Of a stretch of DNA of 36,823 nt, positions 16,332 through 25,277 are shown piece by piece. Source of the stretch: an uncultured Cyclobacteriaceae bacterium (lineage in GTDB: Bacteria > Bacteroidota > Bacteroidia > Cytophagales > Cyclobacteriaceae); NCBI GenBank assembly GCA_947492745.1, contig CANLOE010000075.1, forward strand, positions 1 through 36,823, read 5' to 3'. Every line of letters begins with the position of its first letter. Positions within the stretch are counted from its first letter, which is position 1. The position numbers and the translations under genes were made by a program. Under the pieces are notes generated by a model, which saw only the letters and a list, made by a program, of their open reading frames with translations, had not been told where the DNA came from and searched no databases.

Positions 16332-16898
16332 TTAATTTTTAACTCGTTCAGCATAAGATGATGTTCTGGTATCCACTTTTATTTTTTCATCTTGATCTAT
16401 AAATAGGGGTACCTGGATTTCCGCACCTGTTTCCAATGTTGCCGGTTTCGTAGCATTGGTAGCAGTATCGCCTTTCAGTCCAGGCTCTGTATAAGTCACA
16501 ACTAACTCCACAAAAGGAGGTAACTCGCAGTTAAGTGCCGTTTCCGTTTCCGCATGAAAAATAATCTCAACTTCCTGTCCATCCTTTAGGAACTTGGAAC
16601 CTTGGATGGTCTCTTCTTGCAACGATAATTGTTCAAAAGAGTTGCTGTCCATGAAGTGATATCCCATGTCATCTTTATATAAAAACTGATGCGAACGCCT
16701 CTCTATACGAGCGGTAGTGATTTTGTGTCCAGCAGTAAAAGTATTTTCAACGACTTTACCTGTGTTGAGGTTACGTAATTTTGTCCTTACAAAAGCCGGG
16801 CCTTTACCGGGTTTTACATGTTGAAACTCTATTATGCTGTAAAGCCCATTATTGAACTCCATACAGAGACCGTTTTTGAAATCGGCAGTTGTCGCCAT
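16332..16898 (-). CDS. efp: Translation elongation factor P
   Basis: 188 residues, full length. EF-P enters ribosomes stalled on polyproline stretches and promotes peptide bond formation. The KOW-like N-domain carries the loop [14 protein letters not shown], with Lys32 at the position modified in other EF-Ps; the two OB-fold domains follow. No EpmA/EpmB or other modification gene is in the window, so the type of modification here is open. It lies between fabH (64 bases away) and accB (25 bases away). Confidence 0.97.
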   Translation of the reverse strand: MATTADFKNGLCMEFNNGLYSIIEFQHVKPGKGPAFVRTKLRNLNTGKVVENTFTAGHKITTARIERRSHQFLYKDDMGYHFMDSNSFEQLSLQEETIQGSKFLKDGQEVEIIFHAETETALNCELPPFVELVVTYTEPGLKGDTATNATKPATLETGAEIQVPLFIDQDEKIKVDTRTSSYAERVKN

Positions 16899-16962
16899 AT
16901 TTATTTTATTTAATAGTAAAATTGCACATCAACTCAATACGAACAAGCCAAAATGGACTGTT

Positions 16963-17964
16963 TCAATCTTTTGGGTCATAGGCCCATTTTAGGTACACGG
17001 CACCCCAGGTAAACCCTCCGCCGAAAGCAGCAAGGATAAGGTTATCCCCTTTTCTTAACCGAGACTCATAGTCCCATAGGAGTAGAGGGATAGTCCCACT
17101 CGTTGTGTTACCATATCTCTCGATATTCATCATGACTTTTTCCTCACCTATGGCCATTCTGTTGGCCGTGGCATCGATGATACGTTTATTTGCTTGGTGT
17201 GGGACGAGCCATTTGACATCCTCTCCTTTTAGAGCATTCCGTTCCATGATTTTGGCGGCATAATCGGCCATATTGGTCACGGCAAATTTAAATACAGCAG
17301 ATCCCTCCTGATATACGTAGTGCTCACGAGCATCTATAGTCTCATGACTGGCCGGTTTGCGGCTGCCACCGGCTTTTAAGTGTAGGTATTGCGCACCCGC
17401 ACCGTCACTTTTATGGACACTGTCAATCAAACCATCACCTGCTTCATTGGGCTCTAAGAGTACGGCTCCCGCTCCATCGCCAAAGATAATACAGGTAGAC
17501 CTATCCTCATAATCGATAATGGAGGACATCTTGTCGGCGCCCACAATAACAACTTTTCTGTACTTACCCGTTTCTATAAATTGAGCACCTGTGGTCAAAG
17601 CGTAAATAAAGCCGGAACAGGCAGCTCCTATGTCATAATTGAAAGCATTTACCGCGCCTACTTCCGCTGCAATCAGGTTAGCGGTAGCGGGAAATACCAA
17701 GTCAGGAGTGACCGTGGCACATATGAGTAAATCGATATCTTCTGCTGAGATGCCTGTCTTTTCTATTAGGCCTTGGACGGCTGCTATTCCCATTACGGAA
17801 GTGCCCTTATCCTCGCCTTTCAGTATTCTTCTTTCCTTGATGCCGGTTCTACTGACAATCCATTCATCATTGGTGTCCACCATGGTCTCCAGTTCAGCAT
17901 TTGTCAGTACGTAATCAGGGACATACCCATGAATACCGGTAATCGCAGCTCTCATTTTACCCAT
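16963..17964 (-). CDS. fabH: 3-oxoacyl-[acyl-carrier-protein] synthase III
   Basis: 333 residues. KAS III condenses acetyl-CoA (or a branched primer) with malonyl-ACP to start fatty acid synthesis. The triad is visible as Cys116 (GAACSGF), His256 (VPHQANKRI) and Asn286 (ERYGNTTSG), with the glycine-rich AAFGGGFTWGA near the end. The first ATG is used; the Met at residue 4 is equally plausible. It lies in the yceD-rpmF-fabH-efp-accB-accC cluster but is separated from rpmF by about 970 bases without a gene. Confidence 0.97.
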   Translation of the reverse strand: MGKMRAAITGIHGYVPDYVLTNAELETMVDTNDEWIVSRTGIKERRILKGEDKGTSVMGIAAVQGLIEKTGISAEDIDLLICATVTPDLVFPATANLIAAEVGAVNAFNYDIGAACSGFIYALTTGAQFIETGKYRKVVIVGADKMSSIIDYEDRSTCIIFGDGAGAVLLEPNEAGDGLIDSVHKSDGAGAQYLHLKAGGSRKPASHETIDAREHYVYQEGSAVFKFAVTNMADYAAKIMERNALKGEDVKWLVPHQANKRIIDATANRMAIGEEKVMMNIERYGNTTSGTIPLLLWDYESRLRKGDNLILAAFGGGFTWGAVYLKWAYDPKD

Positions 17965-18269
17965 GAATTTTTTTTTGATAAAAGTAATTACCTTTTTAAG
18001 ATATCCTTAATTGTTATATGAATATCTGCTTCAACTATTTTTTGATTTGCAATATCATATTTTTACTGGTCTTTTTTTAATATTATGACCAATAATGACG
18101 CTACCATTGATGTCAATATTTTAGGACTGTCGCCAATGGCTCAATCATTAAACCGATGGAGAAAATAGTATCAATTTTTCCTTCGGAGGACTAAGCTATA
18201 AAAAGATTTGACCATTTTCAGTATATTATCGAAGGTAAAACCATCGTGAACCATAGTATTGACATTATC
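17965..18269. other. Intergenic between rpmF and fabH, fabH-proximal part
   Basis: AT-rich sequence with no gene or clear promoter box. fabH probably needs its own promoter here because rpmF lies nearly 1 kb away. No trace of plsX is recognised. Confidence 0.4.
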
Positions 18270-18479
18270 CTATAATAAGCCTCTGCCGTCATTATAAGCG
18301 ATAAAGTTAAGATAGTTACTTGTTTTGAACTGTGGATGGGCAAGATATAGCAGGTAATATACCATTTCATATTTTTTTTCTAGACTCACTGCGAGGTTGA
18401 GGATAGCGGTTTTTCCTATGGCGCAGACGCAGTGGCCATCACTAGATAGGTTAAAATACATAGGACTTGCTGTCGGCAA
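18270..18479 (-). pseudogene. Possible relic of an ankyrin-like coding segment
   Basis: A 69-codon open frame with no good start (it begins on TTG). Its middle, GKTAILNLAVSLEKKYEMV followed by YYLLYLAHPQ, has the spacing of an ankyrin helix pair with one extra residue. No continuation is seen upstream. Most likely chance or a decayed fragment. Confidence 0.2.
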
Positions 18480-18512
18480 TAGTACCGGCAGCTAATATAA
18501 AGCCCTACTTAC

Positions 18513-18536
18513 CTAACTTCATAGGGGAGAAGTTAG
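18513..18536. repeat. Perfect 8-bp hairpin
   Basis: CTAACTTC and GAAGTTAG enclose an eight-base loop (ATAGGGGA). It is one of several inverted repeats in the long rpmF-fabH gap, without a U-run. Confidence 0.4.
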
Positions 18537-18798
18537 CTATAAGGCATGTAATTCTATCCAAAAGAATTATAATGGTAAATGTGTGCTACCTACCGTCATG
18601 GTACTTGTATTTCTTATACTACAGAAAGTACTTAATGCTCTACGTTTAGGTTTTAAGCTCGTAGGCCAAGCTGGAAACCCTCTTTAGAATAAATTTGCAA
18701 TAGAGCAATCTTTCCTATTGATTAACTCGCTGGCGCGAGATATATCTGTAAAGAAAGAAATACATCATGCTTTAAAGATAATTTTTCGATAATGGTAC

Positions 18799-18836
18799 CC
18801 TTTTCGTCTGAAAAAGTACTTTTCCAGACGAAAAGG
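18799..18836. repeat. 38-bp near-perfect palindrome downstream of rpmF
   Basis: CCTTTTCGTCTG and CAGACGAAAAGG pair perfectly, and the intervening sequence around AAAAGTACTTTT is itself palindromic apart from one mismatch. It lies 100 bases beyond the rpmF stop in the minus-strand direction. It may act as an mRNA 3' stem or a protein-binding site; there is no U-run. Confidence 0.55.
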
Positions 18837-18936
18837 AGTCGCAGAACTCTCGCTGAACCTGTGATATTGATATTAGATTTGAGTCTGGAAAAACTCACTG
18901 CCTACTGTATCCAATACAATTCTCACAAAATTCTTT

Positions 18937-19128
18937 CTACGCTAGAACCTCTTTTTCCATTACTACTTTACCTTTATAATAAAGTTTGCCCTCAAGCCAG
19001 AAAGCCCTGTGAGGCAAGTGTTGTTCTCCTGTAGTAGGGCAAACGGAAAGCTGCTTAGCCACTGCCTTGTAGTGAGTCCTTCTTTTGTCCCTTCTTGCTT
19101 TCGATGTTTTTCTCTTAGGATGCGCCAT
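18937..19128 (-). CDS. rpmF: 50S ribosomal protein L32
   Basis: 63 residues, the expected size. The N-terminus [19 protein letters not shown] is diagnostic for bL32. Only one Cys (CPTTGE) is seen in the first half of the zinc-ribbon region and the second pair is replaced (HLPHRAFW), so this looks like a zinc-independent form. It starts 47 bases after yceD, the usual pairing. Confidence 0.95.
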   Translation of the reverse strand: MAHPKRKTSKARRDKRRTHYKAVAKQLSVCPTTGEQHLPHRAFWLEGKLYYKGKVVMEKEVLA

Positions 19129-19175
19129 TGTATTCTATTGATTTATAATGATATGCTTTTATATCGTATTTTCAC

Positions 19176-19733
19176 TTAATTGTTCTTTTCTTCACTACCA
19201 TGTCCTTTCAGCTTCGCCCATCGAGGATCGATAGGTGGTGTTTTTGAAGACTCATTACTGTTATCAACCTCACTACCGGAACGGTATACGAGCATACCAT
19301 CTTCTGGAACTTCCTCGGTTCTCAACTCTGGGTGAAGCTTTTTCATTGGAAGGGATAAAGTAAGAAATTCGTAAAGGAGCTTGGCCAAAGAAATACTCTG
19401 GGTATTTTTTGAAATGACAATGATTTCATCATTATCGATATCAGATTCTTCTACATCACCGTACTGATACAGTACTTTTTCATTGAGCGAAATACTTTCG
19501 TCAAATTCCCTTAAACTCCGGTCACAGGTCAAGGTTAAGTGGCCTGTAATCATAAAACCCACATTGATAAGACGCTCTCCTTTATCGAGAGAGACTTTCA
19601 CCTCTACGAATCCTTTCTCAATCAAACTCTCTTCAAATTCGTCGAAAAAATTATCCTTAATACTAAACTCATACTCATGTAATCCATTTTTGAGTTTAAA
19701 AATATCAATGATATAGTCCGCGGATTTTTTCAC
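19176..19733 (-). CDS. yceD: YceD / DUF177 family protein
   Basis: 185 residues. The DUF177 core is seen around GHLTLTCDRSLREFDESISL (about 84-103) and the C-terminal DPRWAKLKGHG motif. YceD-family proteins are encoded next to rpmF across bacteria and have been linked to 23S rRNA accumulation in some species; the biochemical role is not settled. The single CxR site replaces the CxxC metal-like pair of some relatives. Start at 19733 follows the terB-like gene by about 100 bases. Confidence 0.85.
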   Translation of the reverse strand: MKKSADYIIDIFKLKNGLHEYEFSIKDNFFDEFEESLIEKGFVEVKVSLDKGERLINVGFMITGHLTLTCDRSLREFDESISLNEKVLYQYGDVEESDIDNDEIIVISKNTQSISLAKLLYEFLTLSLPMKKLHPELRTEEVPEDGMLVYRSGSEVDNSNESSKTPPIDPRWAKLKGHGSEEKNN

Positions 19734-19836
19734 TACTCTATTCCTTTCAATTCAAGAGCGCAAATTTACAAAGATAAATCTGGATTGAAAAGCTATTTGT
19801 AAGTATTTTGGTGTTTGTGTGCTGATTTCTCGTGTT

Positions 19837-20238
19837 TCAACGTTTTGAGTATTGAGAATAGTCTTTGATAATCTGAATCCTTAGTTTGGGACGGTCGATT
19901 TTGTCCATATTGGGGACGATAAAGCCAATGACATCTTGTCGAAAACCTAATTTGATAGCGATGTTCTTACAGAACAGTACTTCCTGTTCCATTATTTTTC
20001 CATCCACAAGCATTAACTCGATACAATTGAACAGGTAGTCAAAACGCTGGTTGTCCGATAGTGCACCATATGAGCCGATAGTCTCAGGATTCCGAATGAT
20101 ATCGTCTACTTCTTTTTTGGGAAAGTCCTTCATTCTGGCAATGGCATATATTTTATCCCTTTCTTCTTTGGAAAAGTGATTGTCCACAACTGCCAGTTGA
20201 ATTAAAATACTTAATTGCTGTCTAGTGACGATATCCAT
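19837..20238 (-). CDS. TerB-like helical protein
   Basis: 133 residues, all helical. Two repeated acidic blocks, LAVVDNHFSKEERDKIYAIA and ELMLVDGKIMEQEVLFCKNI, have the spacing of the TerB-like (tellurite-resistance TerB) fold, in which such acidic clusters may bind metal. In Bacteroidota, stand-alone TerB-like proteins are common in housekeeping loci, and tellurite resistance should not be assumed. The gene lies between pdxA (about 97 bases) and yceD on the same strand. Confidence 0.7.
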   Translation of the reverse strand: MDIVTRQQLSILIQLAVVDNHFSKEERDKIYAIARMKDFPKKEVDDIIRNPETIGSYGALSDNQRFDYLFNCIELMLVDGKIMEQEVLFCKNIAIKLGFRQDVIGFIVPNMDKIDRPKLRIQIIKDYSQYSKR

Positions 20239-20335
20239 AATGCTTCGGTATAGCTTCTAAAGCCTTAGAACCAGAGTATAAACAATTTTAGGAAAATATT
20301 ATGTCAAATTGAAAGAGTAGCTATATTTTTCTGGA

Positions 20336-21424
20336 TTAACCCTTATTTAACTGTTTTTTTTCCTTAGTTACGGCTTTGAGCGGGTTTTGATGTGCCTGTT
20401 GATACTCTTTACGGTTTCTAATGATATCGTAAGCCGATAATAGAGCGGCTCTTATGGAACCTTCTTTCGCTATATTCTTTCCCGAAAGGGCATGTGCTGT
20501 ACCGTGATCGGGAGAAGTACGCACGATGGGCAATCCCGCTGTATAGTTTACACCGCTATTAAAGGCCAGAGTTTTAAAAGGTACAAGGCCTTGGTCATGG
20601 TACATGGCCAATATACCATCAAACTTCTTATAATGCCCATTACCAAAGAAACCATCTGCTGGGAAGGGGCCAAAAATCAATTTTCCCTTGTTTTTGAAGA
20701 AATCTATAGCAGGGCCGATAATTTCTTTTTCCTCTCTGCCCAACAGTCCCTCTTCACCCGCATGAGGATTAAGTCCCAGCACCGCGATTTTAGGTTTTAT
20801 TATACCAAAATCCTCTCGAAGTGAGCTTTCCATAATTTTCAATTTGCGAAGAATGCTCTCTTTAGTGATGGCAGCACTTACCTCCTGTAAAGGGATATGT
20901 CCTGTAACAATACCAACGCGCAATGTTTCGCTGCACAAGAACATTAGACTATCTTCTGCTTGGAACTGTTCGGTGAAATACTCAGTATGTCCGGCAAAAT
21001 TGAAGCCTTCCTGTTGTATATTGTATTTATTTATAGGGGCCGTCACTACACCGTCGATAAGGCCATCTTTCAAATCACCGACAGCCTTCTCCAGAGCTTG
21101 AAACGATGCTGTCCCTGCTTCTTTGGTCACTTCGCCTACCTTTATCTCCAGGGAATCTTCCCAGCAATTCACTACATTGACTTTTTTCGCCAAAAAGTTC
21201 CCTGGATTTTTTACCTGAGAGTAATTGAACTCATCTATCTTAAGAAGTTTCCTATAAAAAGACAGTATTTTGGTAGAACCGTAGATAACAGGAGTAAAAA
21301 AATTGAGTAGGCGAGTATCTGTAAACGCCTTGATGATGACTTCAGGGCCTACTCCATTGATATCGCCCATGGTTATACCTATTTTCAGTTTTTCCTGTCT
21401 CCTATTGTTAGTCATTGGTTGCAT
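20336..21424 (-). CDS. pdxA: 4-hydroxythreonine-4-phosphate dehydrogenase
   Basis: 362 residues. PdxA oxidises 4-phosphohydroxy-L-threonine with NAD in the DXP-dependent pyridoxal phosphate pathway; PdxJ uses the product. Seen are the N-terminal KIGITMGDINGVGPEVIIK, GHTEYF, the metal-binding His sites in GLNPHAGEEGLLG and AMYHDQGLVPFK, and the C-terminal RTSPDHGTAHALSGK. The C-terminus has about 25 extra lysine-rich residues. It heads the minus-strand cluster and is divergent from rsmA; a mobile element sits between the two. Confidence 0.96.
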   Translation of the reverse strand: MQPMTNNRRQEKLKIGITMGDINGVGPEVIIKAFTDTRLLNFFTPVIYGSTKILSFYRKLLKIDEFNYSQVKNPGNFLAKKVNVVNCWEDSLEIKVGEVTKEAGTASFQALEKAVGDLKDGLIDGVVTAPINKYNIQQEGFNFAGHTEYFTEQFQAEDSLMFLCSETLRVGIVTGHIPLQEVSAAITKESILRKLKIMESSLREDFGIIKPKIAVLGLNPHAGEEGLLGREEKEIIGPAIDFFKNKGKLIFGPFPADGFFGNGHYKKFDGILAMYHDQGLVPFKTLAFNSGVNYTAGLPIVRTSPDHGTAHALSGKNIAKEGSIRAALLSAYDIIRNRKEYQQAHQNPLKAVTKEKKQLNKG

Positions 21425-21610
21425 TAAAATTTATTGAACTTTAAAATTATGGAGTAATTCATTAATTGTTTTAGTTTTGCGACTATAATTTAGTGTATTT
21501 TTTGTAATTATTTAGGCCCAACAGTAAATAGCCGTGTTCAATCGTGCGCATCGTGTATTGCAAGAGTCCGAATGATGGAAGGGAAGTAGCGAATACTAAA
21601 TAAAGTGTAA

Positions 21611-21860
21611 GAAACTGTTTTAAGACGTATCTTTTATTTTAATGAGTATTTTTGATTTTCAACGGTCACATAGAATTCGAGTAAAGAGTATTTGTTTCAA
21701 AATGAACATATTACCTATTATGCTTTATGGCTATATGTAGTCTTTTGGCGTATCATTTCGTTGAAATTTCCGTAGATAATGCTGCTATTTTTGTCAAATG
21801 ATTCGGAACTCAAAATAAGTAATAACAAATTTTAAAATGATTTCTTTCAAAACAGGCTCT
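21611..21860 (-). mobile_element. Element D1 (250 bp) with TAA duplication in the pdxA-rsmA interval
   Basis: Ends GAAACTGTTTTAAG and CAAAACAGGCTC are inverted repeats, flanked by TAA at 21608-21610 and 21861-21863. Read in reverse it aligns with D2 (28115-28393): GTTTTGAAAGAAAT at one end and GAATTCTATGTGACC near the other. It has no coding capacity. It ends 40 bases before the rsmA start, so the divergent promoter region has been split or replaced. Confidence 0.75.
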
Positions 21861-21890
21861 AAACAGTACTGATAGGATAAAGGAAATAGA

Positions 21891-21897
21891 AAGGAGA
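21891..21897 (+). promoter_or_regulatory. Clear Shine-Dalgarno site of rsmA
   Basis: AAAGGAG lies six bases before the ATG at 21904. Most genes in this window lack such a site, so it supports this start and suggests efficient initiation. Confidence 0.6.
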
Positions 21898-21903
21898 ATT
21901 ACT

Positions 21904-22707
21904 ATGACGAAGAAGGGGGTACGGCCCAAGAAGCATTTAGGCCAACATTTTTTGAAAGATGAGAACATTGCTGGAAAAATCGTAGACAGCCTGTTGATGC
22001 ATGGAGGCTATCAGAAGGTACTCGAAATAGGGCCAGGGATGGGTGTATTGACCAAGTACCTGGAAAAGAGAGCAGGTGTGGATTTGAAACTAATGGAAAT
22101 CGACGAGGAATCTATCCTTTATTTAAGAGAGACTTTTCCGCAGCTTCGTGAAGATATATTGGCCGGGGATTTTCTAAGGATGGATTTTTCGAGGTATTTC
22201 AAGGTGCCTATGGGACTGATCGGTAACTTCCCCTATAATATTTCCTCCCAAATTTTCTTCAAAGTCCTGGAACACAAAACCATTGTACAGGAAGTGGTGT
22301 GCATGATTCAGAAAGAAGTAGCCGACAGGATCGTGTCGCCGCCGGGAAATAAAGTTTACGGAATCCTAAGTGTACTGCTTCAAGCTTTTTACGACATAGA
22401 ATACCTATTTACAGTACCACCTTCGGTATTTAATCCTCCACCTAAGGTCAACTCAGCAGTTATCCGATTAAGGCGCAATAAAAAAGAGACACTGGAGTGT
22501 AGCGAAAAGCTCTTTTTTAGGCTTGTAAAACAAGGCTTTCAAAACCGTAGAAAAACATTGCGCAACGCTTTAAAACCACTAAATTTACCAGTGGAAATTA
22601 GAAGCTTGGAGATCCTTGATAAGAGGGCAGAACAATTGTCGGTCGATGATTTTATCGCTTTGACCTGTAAAATAGATACGAGTGATGGCACAACTGACCC
22701 AGTTTGA
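21904..22707 (+). CDS. rsmA: 16S rRNA (adenine(1518)-N(6)/adenine(1519)-N(6))-dimethyltransferase
   Basis: 267 residues. RsmA (KsgA) dimethylates two adjacent adenines in helix 45 of 16S rRNA, a late step in 30S assembly. RPKKHLGQHFLKDE opens the protein, the SAM-binding motif EIGPGMGVLTKYL starts at 41, and the catalytic motif reads GNFPYNISSQ near 107 (NFPY in place of the usual NLPY). The first ATG has a good Shine-Dalgarno site. Its stop lies inside the start of mgtE. Confidence 0.97.
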   Translation: MTKKGVRPKKHLGQHFLKDENIAGKIVDSLLMHGGYQKVLEIGPGMGVLTKYLEKRAGVDLKLMEIDEESILYLRETFPQLREDILAGDFLRMDFSRYFKVPMGLIGNFPYNISSQIFFKVLEHKTIVQEVVCMIQKEVADRIVSPPGNKVYGILSVLLQAFYDIEYLFTVPPSVFNPPPKVNSAVIRLRRNKKETLECSEKLFFRLVKQGFQNRRKTLRNALKPLNLPVEIRSLEILDKRAEQLSVDDFIALTCKIDTSDGTTDPV

Positions 22708-24043
22708 ATTATCAAAAGAATACTTAGAGCGATTTCAAATAGCCCTGGAGAAACAGGATGACACCTTTCTTCTTGAAAGCCTTACAGGCGTCAACCCTGC
22801 GGACATCTCAGCACTTTTGCACGAGTTCGATACCGAGCAGAGCAAATATGTTATCGATCTTTTAGGACCGGAGATAGGGTCTGATATAGTGAGGGACCTG
22901 GATGAGGATGTCAGGACCAAGTTTCTTAAAATTTTCAATCCCGTTGAAATTGCCGAGTTCATCAATCTGATGGATTCCGATGATGCAGCCGATATCCTTA
23001 ATGAACTAGGAGTAAAGGAGAGGGAGAATGTTATAGCCCGTTTGGGTAATGAAGAAAAAGAAGCCAATATCATTGAGCTGCTCCGCTATGAGGAAGATGT
23101 AGCGGGCGGATTGATGGCCAAGGAACTGATCAAAGCCAATCTCAACTGGAGTGTGGTGCAGTGTATAGAAGAAATCAGAAGGCAGGCCGAAAACGTTCAG
23201 AAAATATACTCTGTATATGTGGTCGATAACGAAAACCACCTTTTGGGCAGAGTATCATTGAAAAAAATCATATTGAGCGATGACAATACAAAAATCAATG
23301 ATATTTTCGAGAAAGATGTCATTCGTATAGAAACCTCGGCCGAACAAGAAGAGGTAGCCTCCGTGATGCAGAAATACGATCTGGATGCCATACCCGTAGT
23401 CGATGTACGCGGACGTCTGGTAGGGCGCATCACCATAGATGATATAGTGGATGTTATTACAGAGACTGCCGAAGAAGAACGTCAGCTTATGGCGGGTATA
23501 TCGGAAGATGTCGAAGAAGACGACAGTGTATGGATGCTGTCCAGGGCCAGACTACCATGGTTGCTCATAGGGATGACCGGTGGTATGGTAGGAGCAAAAT
23601 TGATCGATACTTTTCAAGAGGGGATAGTTCAGCTGACCATAGTCATTTCATTTATCCCTCTGATACAGGCCACCGGAGGTAATGTGGGCATACAATCTTC
23701 GTCCATCGTAGTGCAAAGCCTGGCCAACAAGTCCGTTTTTGGTCACACACTGTTCAAACGCCTGATAAAAGTGCTCTTGGTAGCGATACTCAATGGACTG
23801 GTACTTTCGGGGATGGTCTTCATGGGTAATTTTTTGCTGGGGACAGGACAAGAAGTAGCCATGGTCGTATCCATTGCCCTTTTTTCTGTGGTATTGATTG
23901 CCTCTTTTGTAGGTACCATTACCCCTCTGATACTGGATAGGGTCGGAATCAACCCGGCATTGGCCTCGGGTCCATTCATTACGACTACCAATGATATATT
24001 GGGACTGGCTATTTATTTTTTGACCATTCATTCGTTATTATAA
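22685..24043 (+). CDS. mgtE: Magnesium transporter MgtE
   Basis: 452 residues from the ATG at 22685; a GTG three bases earlier is also possible. The N-terminal acidic helical domain (about 1-130) is followed by two CBS domains (about 135-265) and a five-helix membrane domain (about 285-452) with the conserved pore segments ATGGNVGIQ and the C-terminal NDILGLAIYF. MgtE is a homodimeric Mg2+ channel gated by Mg2+ binding between the cytosolic domains. The gene overlaps rsmA by 23 bases, so translation is likely coupled. Confidence 0.95.
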   Translation: MAQLTQFELSKEYLERFQIALEKQDDTFLLESLTGVNPADISALLHEFDTEQSKYVIDLLGPEIGSDIVRDLDEDVRTKFLKIFNPVEIAEFINLMDSDDAADILNELGVKERENVIARLGNEEKEANIIELLRYEEDVAGGLMAKELIKANLNWSVVQCIEEIRRQAENVQKIYSVYVVDNENHLLGRVSLKKIILSDDNTKINDIFEKDVIRIETSAEQEEVASVMQKYDLDAIPVVDVRGRLVGRITIDDIVDVITETAEEERQLMAGISEDVEEDDSVWMLSRARLPWLLIGMTGGMVGAKLIDTFQEGIVQLTIVISFIPLIQATGGNVGIQSSSIVVQSLANKSVFGHTLFKRLIKVLLVAILNGLVLSGMVFMGNFLLGTGQEVAMVVSIALFSVVLIASFVGTITPLILDRVGINPALASGPFITTTNDILGLAIYFLTIHSLL

Positions 24044-24086
24044 CAGATATCATATCACCTTATCAACCTTATTATACATACCAAAA

Positions 24087-25037
24087 ATGGGAGTGCAAAG
24101 AAAGAAATGCTTGATTATAGATGAGATGCACCCTAGTATCGTACCCTTGTTGGAAGGCTTGGGCTTCGATGTCATCTATCGCCCTCAGATTGAACAAGAG
24201 GAAGTCTATCCACAGCTAGAGGACTGCTATTGCTTGGTGATAAGGAGTAAGGTCAATGTTGACGAGAAACTGTTGTCTTACACGAATGAGCTGAGATACA
24301 TTGTTAGGGCCGGTGCGGGAATCGATAATCTGGAAGTAGAATCAATCATCAGCAAGGGGATAAAAATCATCAATGCACCAGAAGGCAATCGCGATGCCTT
24401 GGCCGAGCATGCCATAGGGATGCTATTGGCACTGTTTAACAATATAACGAAGTCCAGCAGGGAAATAGGGCAAGGAACATGGGACCGCGAAGGCAACAGA
24501 GGAGTGGAACTAATGGGCAAAACAGTGGGCCTAATAGGCTATGGTCATATGGGAAAAGCATTCTCGAAACGACTATCTTCTTTTGGCTGTGAAGTATTGG
24601 CTTTCGACAAATACAAGCAGGGTTTTCCAAGCAAATATGCGAAAGAGGTACCCATGGAGGATTTGTTTGGTCGTGCAGAAGTACTCAGTCTACATGTGCC
24701 ACTGACGCCGGAGACCAAAGCTATGGTGGACGAAAGCTTTCTGAATAGGTTCACCAACAATATCTATCTGCTCAACACCGCTCGCGGAGGCATACTGAGC
24801 ATTAGGGCACTGGTCAAAGGGCTACAAAAAGGTAAGGTGCTGGGGGCTGCCTTGGATGTCTTGGAAAATGAAAAGTTAGCTACACTGACTAAGGAACAAA
24901 AAATGGATTTGGCTTTTCTATCGCAGTCAGATCAGGTAATTTTAACGCCACACGTAGCAGGATGGACTTATGAATCTTACCGAAAAATCAATAAGGTTTT
25001 GATTGAAAAACTGAAAAATGAGTTAGTTAAATTTTAA
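24087..25037 (+). CDS. D-isomer-specific 2-hydroxyacid dehydrogenase (phosphoglycerate dehydrogenase-like)
   Basis: 316 residues. The NAD-binding motif GYGHMG is at 151-156 in the Rossmann domain; the catalytic Arg233 (NTARGG), Glu262 (LENEKL) and His289 (LTPHVAGWT) are in place. The substrate-binding part (RAGAGIDN, NAPEGNRDALAEHAIG) is closest to SerA-type phosphoglycerate dehydrogenases of the short form without ACT domains, so a role in serine synthesis is likely but another 2-hydroxyacid is possible. It lies 43 bases downstream of mgtE on the same strand. Confidence 0.85.
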   Translation: MGVQRKKCLIIDEMHPSIVPLLEGLGFDVIYRPQIEQEEVYPQLEDCYCLVIRSKVNVDEKLLSYTNELRYIVRAGAGIDNLEVESIISKGIKIINAPEGNRDALAEHAIGMLLALFNNITKSSREIGQGTWDREGNRGVELMGKTVGLIGYGHMGKAFSKRLSSFGCEVLAFDKYKQGFPSKYAKEVPMEDLFGRAEVLSLHVPLTPETKAMVDESFLNRFTNNIYLLNTARGGILSIRALVKGLQKGKVLGAALDVLENEKLATLTKEQKMDLAFLSQSDQVILTPHVAGWTYESYRKINKVLIEKLKNELVKF

Positions 25038-25139
25038 GGAAAACTAGGAAGTTTCATCAGAATTTTATTTATTACTTTCTTGATTTTTTATGTTTTGAGC
25101 ATTTAGAAATCTCCTTAAGATTTGGTATCGTTCATTGTT

Positions 25140-25253
25140 GGTATAGAACAAGACAAGATGCACAGGAGCAGTAATGCTACGATTTGCGGAGGTTTAAGCG
25201 AAATCCTGCACAAAGGAAAGGAAAAAATGAACGACATATTTTAAAACAGTCTC
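25140..25253 (+). repeat. Truncated element D5 (right part only)
   Basis: The right end TTTTAAAACAGTCTC and a short adjoining segment match D elements; the left end is missing. It lies just upstream of the pentapeptide gene. The rest of the 240-base gap shows nothing else. Confidence 0.45.
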
Positions 25254-25277
25254 ATAGACCACTTTTAGGAATTATAA

